Positions 10,733 through 21,159 of a stretch of 64,000 nt of DNA are shown piece after piece. Both the position numbers and the translations under genes were made by a program. This DNA comes from Zingiber officinale. Its lineage: Eukaryota > Streptophyta > Magnoliopsida > Zingiberales > Zingiberaceae. The notes beneath the pieces were generated by a model. The model was given only the letters and a program-made list of their open reading frames with translations, made no database searches and had not been told where the DNA came from. The DNA lies in the NCBI RefSeq assembly GCF_018446385.1, contig NC_055996.1:130620532-130684531 (forward strand), in the 5' to 3' direction. Position 1 is the first letter of the stretch. Every line of letters begins with the position of its first letter.

Positions 10733-12150
10733 TCAAGTTAAACAAGACTTTGGAACCCAATATAGGTTCCAGCCTACTGGATTAACTAAAAATTTCTTAA
10801 GGATATACCTTTTTGAAATATTTCTAATTTGTCCCTGGTGATATCTAAAATACCAATTTAAATTGTTGTATTTTCTAAACTTTGCATTATGGGAACATGC
10901 ATAAATTTTTAAAGAATCTATTTGTGTTTTCAAATTTTCATTTTCTAACTTTAATTTATCTAACTCTTCTAATGGGCAAGACTTAGCTAGAATTACTTTT
11001 AAATTTTTAATTTCCTTTTCTAACTTGCAACAGTCTTTAGTTAACAATTTAACAAACTTAAAGAGTTTATCGGGAGGAAGAGATCATACCTGACCTACCT
11101 TGTCTATCTCGTTATCCGTGTCTCCCCCTAAACTGCTGCTTTCTTCCGAAGTAGTTCCCCCTTCATCGATGCTCTTGATGCTCATTTCGGACGAGCTTGA
11201 ATCGTAGCCCTCATCTTGATGGCTTGCCATTAATGCAAGTCCGGAGAAGGCCTTGACTTCCGATTCGGATGACGTATCGTCCCACGTCGCCTTTAAGACC
11301 TTGCGCTTGTTTGTTTGGACAAATTTCTTACCTTTGCCTTTGTCCTTGTTCTTTAGCTTGGGGAAGTTATCCTTGACGTGCCCTTCTTAGTTGCATTGGT
11401 AGTAGCGGATCGTCCTTTTCTCTCTACCCTGCGGATTGTTAGTTTTTTCTAAAATTACATAACTTCTTAAAGCGTCTTACCATCATAACCATTTCCTCGT
11501 CGTGAAGGGAAGACTCTAACTCAGGTTCGTCTCTCGATACTTTGAGGGCGATGTTTTGCTTGGGCTCCTTCGTACCTGCACATCTTAATTCATACACTTC
11601 AAAAGTAGAAAATAATTCTTTTAATGTAATTTTTTCTAAGTCTTTCGAAATATAAAAGGCATTTACTAGTGATGCCCATTTTGAATTTCTAGGAAAGGAA
11701 TTGAGTGCATACCTTAGTGAATCTCATTTACTTACCTTTTCTCTGAGATTCAAAAGTTCGGTGATGATTTCGTTAATCTTCGAGTGCAAATGTGCAACTA
11801 TTTCGTTTTCTTCAAGTAGCAGGTTTGTGAGCAGGTTGCGAAGTAAATCCCATCTTGCAAGCTTGGCTTCGGACGTCCCTTCAAGCAGCTCAAGGAACTT
11901 TTCTCATAGTTCCTTTGCTGAGTCGTAGTTGCCGATCCGGTTGACTTCCTGTCGCGGAAGAGCGCTCAGTAGATGGAATTCTGTCTTGTCGTTTACCACG
12001 TAGTCGGCCTGCTCCTTTTCGTCCATTGGTATTTTTATTTACCTTCTGGTGCTGTAAAATCGAACTCCATTATTAATAATAAATCGAAATCGGTTTCCAG
12101 CTAGCGAATTCCCTTTCGAATTTTGGCGGGTAGATGCTAGGTCCGGCCAT
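10733..12150 (-). pseudogene. gag of element F (copia-type gag with coiled-coil C-terminus)
   Basis: The minus-strand start is at 12150 (MAGPSIYPPKFE). After frame changes there is a long open stretch with the UBN2/gag pattern (LELLEGTSEAKLARWDLL, NEIVAHLHSKINEII, LNSFPRNSKWASLVNAF) at about 11940-11430. This is followed by a degenerate zinc knuckle with a stop and a lost Cys (YYQCN, EGHVKDN). Next come an acidic Ser/Glu-rich linker (SSESEVKAFSGLALMA, SEESSSLGGDTDNE) and a coiled coil (CCKLEKEIKNLKVILA, LKLENENLKTQIDSL) ending at 10733 with NPVGWNLYWVPKSCLT. Several frameshifts and stops make it non-functional. Gag would form the particle and bind element RNA. No pol follows. Confidence 0.75.
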
Positions 12151-12196
12151 TAGTTCGGTGCCTCGTTTAGCGGTTAGTCCTCCTGAAGTGTACTTG

Positions 12197-12208
12197 GCTT
12201 TGATACCA
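12197..12208 (-). other. Primer-binding site of element F
   Basis: On the minus strand TGGTATCAAAGC follows the LTR end after a 2-nt gap. It is a one-base variant of the initiator-tRNA-Met complement TGGTATCAGAGC common in plant copia elements. Confidence 0.75.
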
Positions 12209-12210
12209 CT

Positions 12211-13107
12211 TGTTGGACCGCGTTGGCCGGCTAAAAGGAGGATTAAATAGTCCTACAAAAGAAAAAGAAAACTACCCTTCTCGAACTCTCAGAATAACAC
12301 TTGCATAAAATAAAGTTAACAAAATAAAACTGAAAGAAGAGGCAAAGGGATTTTTACTTGGTTACAACCGGGGAGGTTGTTAATCCAAGGAATGTGTCGC
12401 ACTAGTATCTCCTTCAGGCGGAGAAGCCTCTTACAACAATGACACATAGAAAAATAGAAGCTAAACTCTAAAGAAAGTGTACAAGTGTTGGAAATGTTAA
12501 TTGCTTGAGTTTATCCTGAGCTTCTGGAGCAAGGTTGTATTTATAGCCTTCGTCGAGGCGCCTAGAAGGGTTCCAGGCGCATGGGAGGGGATAAAACTTT
12601 ATCCCTTCGCAATGGATCTCGTTTGACCATGATCTGGTCAAAACTCAATTCCGGGCGCCCGGAATGGCTCCAGGCGCCCAGACGGTCCGGGCGCCTGGAC
12701 CACTATAGTCAACAAAGTTGGCTTTTGGTCCGAGCCCTCTGCTCCAGTGTTGCTCGCCTCGTTCTGGGTCTTCCGCTCCGGCTCCGCTTGCTTGGGTGAT
12801 TTCAGCCAACCGAAATAAGGCTCACCTGAACCCAATTTCGGCCTTCTCGAGCAACCTTCCGCTCCGGCTTCTCGTCCCTCGGAAACGTCGTGCACCTCCT
12901 CGTCCACCCACTTACTCTTCCGCAACACCTCGTACCTCAGACGCACCGAGCCCGTCGGCTCCCTCCCGTGCCGTCCTTCTCGCTAGCTGCATCTTTTGCT
13001 TGACTCCCTATCCTCCTAAGCTCCTGCACACTTAGACACAAGGTTAAAACACCACAGGACCTAACTTAACTTGTTGATCACATCAAAATAACCTTGGGGT
13101 TCCAACA
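12211..13107 (-). repeat. 5' LTR of element F
   Basis: It is bounded by TGTTGGACCGCG and GGGGTTCCAACA. It contains a GGCGCC-rich promoter block (12550-12705) and a minus-strand TATA-like GGCTATAAATAC near 12535. The ORFs at 12638-13035 are LTR sequence read through. Confidence 0.9.
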
Positions 13108-13176
13108 GCTGGCTTAAACGACCGGCCGAAACAGTTTAGCGGAAAGTATTCTTATTGATATGAGTTATGATAAGTG
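13108..13176 (+). mobile_element. LTR family G, continuation between inserts
   Basis: After the target duplication GCTGG the CCGGCCGA-rich G sequence resumes. A second LTR-like start, TGATATGAGTTATGATAAGT, lies at 13155 and is interrupted at 13177 by solo LTR B2. Confidence 0.6.
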
Positions 13177-15761
13177 TGTTAGAGTGTATACTAAAAGCCT
13201 AGCTTTTGGTATAAACATTTATCTAGAAATAAGAATCACATTGGTCAAATGTCTACATTTATGATAAATGTAGTTGTTCAATTAATTTATATTGTAGATA
13301 ACATGGTGTGTGGTGTCACACACAGAGGATCATGTTATCAGTACCTTATAAATTATAAACAGTAACTCACGACCATAATGGAAAGGAACAAACCATTGGA
13401 AGGTCGTAGTGTAATTAGGTATTAGTTTATCTTAACTATATAATTACACTAGTACACTTAGAGTGTATTGAGTAGGACCATTAGAGGTCGTTTCTTTTAT
13501 ACTGACTTTATAAAGAAACAAAGACCTCAGTTATTATGGAAGTGTGTGCTCTTAATCCTAATATAATAACAAGCACATATATTTGATATTTATTTCTTTA
13601 ATTTATCAATGGGTGAGATTTAGTTCGATGAATCAATAAGCCCGATAAGTTGAAAAATGATATCACTTATAGTGTGTATTGTTGATTATAGAAGGAAACT
13701 GTGTCCTAGTGATCTAGGTTGAGAATGTCCTCAAGAGGAGCTCATAAGGATTGTCATGTTAAACCCTGCAGGTGGACTTAGTCCGACATGACAATAAGGT
13801 TGAGTGGTACTACTCTTGGACTAAGATATTAATTAAATGAGTTGTCAGTAACTCGCTTAATTAGCGGACATTTGACATCTTAAACACAGGGAGACTAACA
13901 CACTCATAATAAGAAGGAGCCCAAAATGTAATTTGGGATTGGTGCGGTAGTTCAATAATAGTTCTTTAGTGGAATGAATTATTATTGATGGAATTAAGTT
14001 GTGTGTTCAGGGCGAACACGGGAAGCTTAATTTCATCGGGAGACCAAAACCAATTCCTCCTCTCGGTCCCTATCGTAGCCTCTTGTATATAGAGATTTAT
14101 ATCCACAACATACCCACCTTCTTACCCAACCAATAGGGGCCGGCCAAGCTAAGCTTGAAGCTCAAGCTTAGGGCCGGCCAAGCCTAAAGGTTGGCCTTAA
14201 GGTGGCCGGCCAATAGCTTGGAGCCCAAGTTTAGGTGGTCGGCCACATCATATTAAAAAGGATTTTTTATTAAAATTATTTCTTATGTGGATATCATAGT
14301 TTTAAAAGAGAGTTTAAAAATTAAATCTTTCCTTTTAAAGCTTTCTACAAAAGATTAAGAAAAGATTTGAAATCTTTCCTTATTTGTAGATTGAAAGGAG
14401 ATTTTATTTTAAGAAAACTTTCCTTTTGAACCATGATAATAATTTAAAGAGAAGTTTAAAAATTAAATATTCTCTTTTATTAGTTTCTACAAAGATTAAG
14501 AAAAGATTTGATATCTTTCCTTATTTGTAGATTGAAAAGAGATTTTAATTTTAGAGATAACTTTCCTTTTGGAAATTATCCACATGTTTAGAAGAAGAAT
14601 TTTAATTTATAAAATTTCCTTTTATTAACCAATCATGAAGGGATAAAATTATTGGAGAAATTATTATAAATTTCTAGAAACAAATTAGGAAGTTTTAATT
14701 CTTGTGTGAATTAAATTTTCCCTGTTTTGGGATTAGAAGTGGCCGACCATTATTATTAAAAGAAGAAAATTGTTTTTTAATTAAAATAATTTTTCTTTTT
14801 AATGACAAAAGAATTAAGGAATTTTTTATTAAAATTTTCTTATTTGTCAAGACCAAGGATTATAAAAGAGGGGGTAGAGGTGCCTTCACGGGTGATCAAC
14901 TCTATTATTCTTCTCCTCTCTTTTCCTCCTTGGTGGCCGGCCCTAGCTTCTTCCTCTTCTCTTCTTCTTATGGCCGGCGGCAACCTCTCTTGGAGCTCTT
15001 GATGGTGGCCGGTTCTAGCTAGGAGAAGAAGGAGAGAAAGGTGGTTTTGTTTCTTGCATCCCTTGGAGCTTGGTGGTGGTAGCCGGACCTCTACTTCTCT
15101 TGGAGAATTGTGGTGGCCGAAACTTGCAAGGAAGAAGAAGGTGCTTGGTGGTTCTCATCTCGGAAGATCGTTGCCCACACAACGTCCGAGGTTAGAAGAG
15201 GAATACGGTAGAAGATCAAGAGGTCTTTTTAGAAGGTATAACTAGTAATTTTTCCTTTCCGCATCATGCTAGTTGTTTATGGAAATAATACCAAATACAA
15301 GAAGCTTACGATTCTAGTATTTCGAATATGTTTTTCGAAGTTGTGTTCTTTTATTTTTCTTTTCCTTGTGATTTGATTGTTCTTTTTGGTTGACCTAAAG
15401 TTATTTTAGGAAATTAAATATTAACTTTCCATAAAAGGTTTTGTCTAGTCGGTGGTGATTGCTCCCATATCCAAGAAGGCCATGTGCCTCGCCACGTCAG
15501 TACTGGGAACCAATTATGGAAATTAATATTTAATGGAATTAATAACTTAGGTGATTTGGATCAAACGTGTTAAGTTCCGCAGGAGATCCAAGTTTAAACC
15601 TTAAAGAACAAATAGATTAAGTTTTGGATCAAACGTGTTAAGTTCCGCAGGCGATCCAAAATTTAATTTAAAAGAACACATGGTAGCTAGGAAAAGGTTC
15701 AGACCTTTGTACAAAATTTTTGTACAGTGGAACCTCTAGGTTTTCCGAGTAGCAACCAACA
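13177..15761 (+). mobile_element. Solo LTR, family B (copy 2, 2.6 kb)
   Basis: It starts TGTTAGAGTGTATACTAAAA, ends AGCAACCAACA, and is flanked by a perfect target duplication AAGTG (13172-13176 and 15762-15766). It is homologous to 1736-4490 and 57240-59918 throughout. There is no internal domain, so it is a recombined solo LTR. Two ORFs at 14702-15022 and 15054-15245 fall in a GC-richer stretch that recurs in the other copies but shows no family motif. Confidence 0.93.
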
Positions 15762-16139
15762 AAGTGGACCCCCAGTAGCAAAGAGGAAACAGGGTAATAG
15801 AACAAGGAAGGACAAAAAGAGTAGGTGGAAGGTACAGTGGCACACTCGGGGAGTAAGGACCGACCAGATATAATAGGCCACTCGAAAAAAGATCTGACCA
15901 GGTAAGAGTGTTACCTTACGCTCGGCGGACAAAGATCGGTCGCGCGCAATAGCCGGCCGAATATAGAAGTGCTTAGCTTTATGCAAAACGAAGATACGTC
16001 GCGTGCGACAAGTAGAAACCGACCGATTAGGTAGAGACTGACCGAGTAAATACAGCCAATCAAGCATAAATGATCGACCAAGCGTAAAGGCACTTAGCAT
16101 TATGTGATCCCGAAAGCTTGAATATGCCTGGAAGGCTAA

Positions 16140-16480
16140 CACCGGCCGAGCATGATCAACAGATAGAGTTATGTAAAAGGGTTCGCATACACCCGGCAGG
16201 TAAATATCGGCCAAGTGTGTATTACCGGCTGAGTATGAATAACCGGCCAAGCGCAATCAACAGACAGAGTTAAGTAAAAGGGTTCACATACACCCGACAA
16301 GTAAATACCGGCCAAGTGTGTATTACTGGTCGAGTATGAATAACCGGCCAAGCGCAATCATCATACAGAGTTAAGTAAAAGGGTTCGCATACACCCGGCA
16401 AGTAAATATCGACCAAGTGTGTATTACCGTCCGAGTATGAATAACCGGCCGAGAGTGATCAACAGGTTGGATATAGATTA
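16140..16480 (+). repeat. Tandem repeat, ~101-bp unit, about 3.4 copies
   Basis: The landmark AAAAGGGTTCGCATACACCC recurs at about 16178, 16279 and 16380, giving a 101-bp period. The units are rich in CCGGCCAAGYG and AGTATGAATAACCGG. They are unrelated in length to the 110-bp array at 8215 but lie in the same LTR family. Confidence 0.85.
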
Positions 16481-16746
16481 CCGGTTAAGATTAATGAAGC
16501 AGAAAAGTATTCCTAATATGAGGAGGAATCTCGCATGTGAGTATGAATAATACGAATATAATATGTGATCATATGACAACCATATTAATTTGGCGGGAAG
16601 TAATTTGGCGGGAAGTAGTTTCTGGAAGCCTCCGCAGGTAGGATAAACGACAAAGAAGATACATCTGGGGTACAAAAAAGATTCCTTATGCTATTTTTGC
16701 AGGTTAAACTTACGTCATCTCCTAGCAAACTTTAACAAACCGGGGT

Positions 16747-16789
16747 CCACTTCATGATGATGGAGGTTATATGAAGTGGTATAAAAAGG
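16747..16789 (+). promoter_or_regulatory. LTR G promoter: TATA box with abutting inverted repeat
   Basis: TATAAAAAGG at 16780 is preceded without gap by ATGAAGTGG (16771-16779), the exact reverse complement of CCACTTCAT (16747-16755), with a 15-nt spacer. The same arrangement recurs at 17481-17523 with compensating base changes. Confidence 0.65.
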
Positions 16790-17259
16790 AGAATCTCCTC
16801 CGTTGGCCAGGTACACGCAAGACCACCACCGGAACCCTAGTTTTCATTCTAGTTTACGATACTTCTTCTTCCGCCGGAGAGAAAGAGCTGACTTGAGCAT
16901 CGGAGGGCCTAGCCAGGAATCCCCACCCCGATCTTATGTCACTGACGTCTGGTTGATTGGCTGCGTGGTGTGCAGGAGACGATAGCGTTCGCCGGAGCTG
17001 TGAGCTGGGTTTCCTTCATCACGGTGTTCTAATTCGTCGGAGTCTTCCCTAGATCAGCTTTGGGTTTCTCCGATCTAGCTTCAATTTGTTATCCTTGCTG
17101 CTAGGAGGTATTTTTCGGTTATATGTCTTCGGGATCTGCTTGGGTTTTCTCAGATCCACGGTGGTTTCTCTTCTCCGAAGTCGTCATCTGCTTGCTCCCT
17201 AAAATCTTTGCCCGTCTCCTCCAGCTCTTCGTCGCGTTACGCTCTCAGACAGGATCACT

Positions 17260-17808
17260 TATCATATACGCGGACGACTCAAGCGACCGGCCAAGATATG
17301 ACAGCCTAGCAAAATTGATGGGAAACATCTTCTAGAAGCTTCTCCAGTTATGATGACGTGTCCCATAAGTCATAAACGACAAAAGAAGTACATCTAGGGT
17401 AAAAAAATATTCCTTAAACATATTATTGCACGAAACCTAGAGATGACTTCATCTCCTAACAAATTCTAACGAACCGGGGACCACCTCACGACTACGGAGG
17501 TCATGTGAGGTGGTATAAAAAAGGGAATCATCTCCGTTGGCAAGGTACGCAAGTTCTAGCATCTAAACTCTGTTTTCACTTGAGTTACTGTTCTTCTTCT
17601 TCCACCTTTTGAAAGAGAAACTGACATGAGCGTCAGAAGGTCCAGACAGGGACCTCAACCCCGGATTTAGGTCACTAACGATTTGTTGATTTGTCTCGTT
17701 ATACGTATGATCGAGGTCTTCTTTCAGATCTCTTGAAGGCTACCTTCATTTAGAATCGTCATTCATCGGAGTCAGTGCACGTCTTTGTAGATTTAAGATA
17801 GGATCAAC
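17260..17808 (+). mobile_element. Second, partial LTR G copy (promoter and leader)
   Basis: It parallels 16550-17259: the GAAACATCTTCTAGAAGC segment, AAACGACAAAAGAAG, a TATA box at 17514, a GTTGGCAAGGTACGCAAG leader, and an end AAGATAGGATCA like the AGACAGGATCA at 17259. It is a truncated tandem LTR copy that borders the unique DNA starting at about 17809. Confidence 0.6.
17481..17523 (+). promoter_or_regulatory. LTR G promoter, second copy
   Basis: TATAAAAAAGG at 17514 is abutted by GTGAGGTGG (17505-17513), a perfect inverted partner of CCACCTCAC (17481-17489). Both arms differ from the 16747 copy at two positions, and the pairing is kept. Confidence 0.65.
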
Positions 17809-19055
17809 GTGTTTATGGAGCCGCTCCTTCGTGTGTATATATATTTTTTCTTTTTTTATTAAAATGATGTTTAATTTAAATTTATTTATGGAGAGGTTTT
17901 TTAATTAGGAGAGATGTATGGTGTATGTACTTTTAATTATATATAAGTTAGGATCCACGAAGGAGTCGTTGAAAAACAAAATTTTGATAATGAAGAGATG
18001 TATAGAAGTTTTTAATTTTGACATGAACGTGACCACGGTGCTCGCTCCCATGGATGCTCTTATACTAATTGTAATGGACTTTTTACGTTGGCATTATGGA
18101 GAAACAACAATTTGAAAAGGGTGCACTTCTTGTATATTATTTTCGCCAAATGCATCCTATTAAAAAATATATCAAAAAAGACACTCAAAAATATAATTAT
18201 TTTAGAGTAGTTATATAAAAGTATTTTAATTTTATTTAAATTACCATGTAAAATACACTTATATTAAAATACTTTTTTTGAATTTAATCTAAATTATTCA
18301 CACTTAATCAAAACCACGTCTAAAATTCTAGCATTTATTATCATAAATGCTAAAACAATATTAAAATTATATTAATCCGAAAAATATTGATATAATAATA
18401 TTTCATATATAATAATTTTAAATAAAAAATATTATATTTTAATACATTATAGCAGTTGTATACATAGTTGATATAATAAGACTAAAATGATATTTGTGAG
18501 TTAAAAAATATATATAATAGATCAATAACTAATTAAATCCTTCAATTAATGACTTTACATTTGCTCATTGTATTTAAAATCATCTTATTTTAATTGATCT
18601 TTTTTTTGGCATAATCTTAATTATAAGCAATAGTTTATTATACACCAGCTGCCCCCAATAAATATAATTAAATAATATTTAATAATTGTATGAATAATTA
18701 GACAAATTTATCCTTACAACTATATTTTTGGCATTCATTATATATAAATATATTTATTGCTTGTTATATTTGTGCAATTATAAATAATCAATCAATTAAT
18801 TTGATGATACATATAGAATTTTGTCTTACAGTTGTATTTACAAAAATATGTTATATATATATATAAAATTTATACCCGTAGTACTTAAAATTTTTTATCT
18901 TAAAATTATAACCATAAGGAAAATCTGAATCCTGGAGAAAAAAATTATTAGCTTAAACTTATTATAACCCAATGCCTAAATTTTAAAATCGTAAATACTA
19001 AATACATATAATATACCCGGTTAACCTATAATTTATTTTGGTTTATAATTTTTAA
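17809..19055. other. 5' flank of neprosin gene 1 (non-coding, AT-rich)
   Basis: No gene is seen. The short inverted similarity CTCCTTCGTG / CACGAAGGAG (about 17823 and 17952) may mark a MITE remnant. From about 18140 to 19055 the sequence is closely matched at 33300-34066 and, to 18660, at 43205-43752. The block with GACACTCAAAAATATAATTA (from about 18180) is also repeated downstream of the gene at about 20970, so the gene lies between direct repeats. Confidence 0.7.
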
Positions 19056-19063
19056 TATAAATA
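19056..19063 (+). promoter_or_regulatory. TATA box of neprosin gene 1
   Basis: TATAAATA lies 40 nt before the ATG at 19103. The usual ~30-nt spacing puts transcription start after the upstream ATG at 19067, which argues for the 19103 start. The same motif is at 34067-34074 before gene 2. Confidence 0.6.
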
Positions 19064-19102
19064 GACATGCACACGAGAAGAAAGGAGCAAAATCATTTCA
19101 TC

Positions 19103-20872
19103 ATGGCGTCATTAATGTGCCTGATTTACTTGATGTTGCTCTTCTCTCTTTTGCTTTGTTCAATTGAAGGAAGAAACAATATTCCCCTGACTGAGGAAGA
19201 AGATCTGGAGTTAGAGAAAGAACTCCAAAGCCTAAACAAACCCCCGGTCAAAACACTCAAGGTATATCAGTTCTATTCATTTTGATGATATTATTTGCTA
19301 TATTGATGGTATATAATTTTGCATTTTTTTTATGTTTACTTCGCTGCTGCAGTCCTTCACTGGGGATCTTTTTGACTGCATCGAAATGTACAAACAACCT
19401 GCATTCGATAATCCTGTTCTGAAAAATCATAAGCTACAGGTATTTAATTCTATACATGATTTTTTACACTAGCCAACAAAATAGATTTACGTAATTAATT
19501 TATATATATGTTTGCAGATACGACCAAGTTTTCAAACGAAGAGCAAGGTGACTATGGATGGAAATTTTAAACTACCTTTAGATCCAGGCTTCAACGATAC
19601 TTGTCCTCTAGGAACTGTTATCATTCGTCGAACTCGAAAAGAAGAATTAATCATGGCGAAAGAACTACCCAAATACTTCAGGAACTATGGCTCTAGATAT
19701 CATGCTCTTGATTCTTCAGACAAGAGTTATGTAAGTAGAATGATAATCCTGTTACTTCAGGAACTACCCAAAAGTTGAGTTCCAGCAGTTAATTCCTTAA
19801 TTAAATTAATTGAATGATAATCCTGTTGAATTTGTGAGTGCAGTATGCAGTAATGCACAGCCGGATAGCTAAATTCCATGGCTTTGAATCTAGTATCACT
19901 ACGTGGGCACTCCCAAATGTGGGGCCAGATCAAGCCTCTGTGAATCAAGTGTGGATGATGGGTGACGTCGATGGTCCTGAAGAAAAACTGAATGCTATTC
20001 AAACCGGATGGCACGTAAGTTATGTTGATATACATTCATATGCATGCATGCATATATATTTTTCATGTAATTTCTCATTTTTTATTGTTTCAGGTTATTC
20101 CTAAGCTATATGACGATAAGTTTACTCGTTTTTTCACTTATTTTACAGTAAGTATATAATCTAAAAACAACTAAACTACGTCTTTTTTTAAGTGTTTAAG
20201 TATATACCTCACACTTTATAATGTATATATTTAGATCGACAATCACAAGACGGGCTGCATGAACTTACTTTGCAAAGGATTCATACAAGTTTCAGCAATC
20301 TTTGGACCTGGACATGCCTTCACCGGTAGCGACCTTTCTACGTACGGAGGCAAACAAGCATACTTCAGCTTTGAAATACGAAAGGTAGTGTTATTTGTTT
20401 AATTATATATATAAGGCATTTATATACTGAATCACTGAATGATTGTATATATTTTTAAACGTATATATGTTGAATTAATATATAATGGATACAGGATCCT
20501 GAACTTGGTCACTGGTGGTTGTCAACGGCAGATGAGAATCTTGGATATTGGCCAAAGGAGGTTTTACCTAATTTTGACGTGTCGAGAGAGATAGACTTTG
20601 GAGGTGCAGTGTATTCGCCCGACAATGAGGGGTCTCCTCCCATGGGGAGTGGTTATTATGCCAAAGAAGGGATTGGTAAATCCAGCTATTTTATGTCAGT
20701 GAAGTTCAGAGGGGATGACCATCGTGCTTTCACTCCGGGCAAGGACTGGGCGCGTGTGGTACTGAATGCACCTGACCAATATTATCAAATTATTGGACCT
20801 AATCCCGACAGTGGTCCTTGGAATGTAGCTTATGGTGGACTGGGTGGGTTGTTTAATTCTTCAGCAGTATAA
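19103..20872 (+). CDS. Neprosin-family protein 1 (seven exons, 403 aa)
   Basis: Exons: 19103-19261, 19353-19439, 19518-19730, 19844-20014, 20094-20147, 20235-20384, 20495-20872. All introns are GT-AG, phase 0 and 78-113 bp. Residues 1-23 form a signal peptide (hydrophobic [17 protein letters not shown]), so the product is probably secreted or vacuolar. Residues ~30-90 match the neprosin activation peptide ([18 protein letters not shown], then LKNHKLQ). The rest is the neprosin/DUF239 domain with [17 protein letters not shown], [53 protein letters not shown] and AYGGLGG motifs. The family includes the Nepenthes prolyl endopeptidase neprosin. The common GGEV motif reads GGAV here, so peptidase activity is doubtful. 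The ATG at 19067 is an alternative start, but it is out of frame in gene 2, so 19103 is preferred. Confidence 0.9.
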
Positions 20873-21159
20873 GAAAGGAAAGGTGTTGTGATGACTTGAT
20901 CTATCATTTATACTATAATTGTAATCCACTTATTTTTATTTTTAGCCAAAGGCATCGTATTAAAAAAGTACAAAAAAGACACTCAAAAATATAATTATTT
21001 TAGAGTAGCTATATAAAAGTACTTTAATTTTATTAAAATTAGCACGTAAAATACACTTATATTAAAATACTTTTTATGAATTTAATCTAAATTATACAAA
21101 CTTAATCAAAATCACTCTTTCATTAAATTAATTGCATAATTTAACACAATGACAGAAAT
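20873..21159. other. 3' flank of neprosin gene 1
   Basis: AT-rich, non-coding and near-identical to 35898-36180 after gene 2. The flank is interrupted at 21160 by a copia element and resumes at 27784. Confidence 0.75.

Larger units (their letters stand above)
9133..13107 (-). mobile_element. Complete gag-only (non-autonomous) LTR retrotransposon, family F
   Basis: It has two LTRs (9133-9994 and 12211-13107), a primer-binding site and polypurine tract inside them, and a perfect 5-bp target duplication GCTGG (9128-9132 and 13108-13112). Orientation is minus: the primer-binding site lies next to the right LTR, and AAAAAGGAGGAGAT next to the left LTR is the polypurine tract. The 2.2-kb interior holds a gag-like gene and then non-coding AT-rich sequence; no protease, integrase or reverse transcriptase is present. 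It must depend on a relative for mobility. Clean target duplications and similar LTRs point to a fairly late insertion into LTR family G. Confidence 0.9.
15762..17259 (+). mobile_element. LTR family G, 3' part with promoter
   Basis: This is continued G-family sequence (GACCGACCA and CCGGCCGAG motifs). It includes the ~101-bp tandem repeat at 16140-16480, a TATA box at 16780 and a downstream GC-rich leader, and ends near TCTCAGACAGGATCA (about 17259). The next block repeats the promoter part. No coding capacity is seen. Confidence 0.55.

Noticed and set aside
19067..19102. Upstream ATG of neprosin gene 1 (adds 12 residues)
   Set aside because: It lies right after the TATA box, precedes the signal peptide with a charged stretch, and is not in frame in gene 2.
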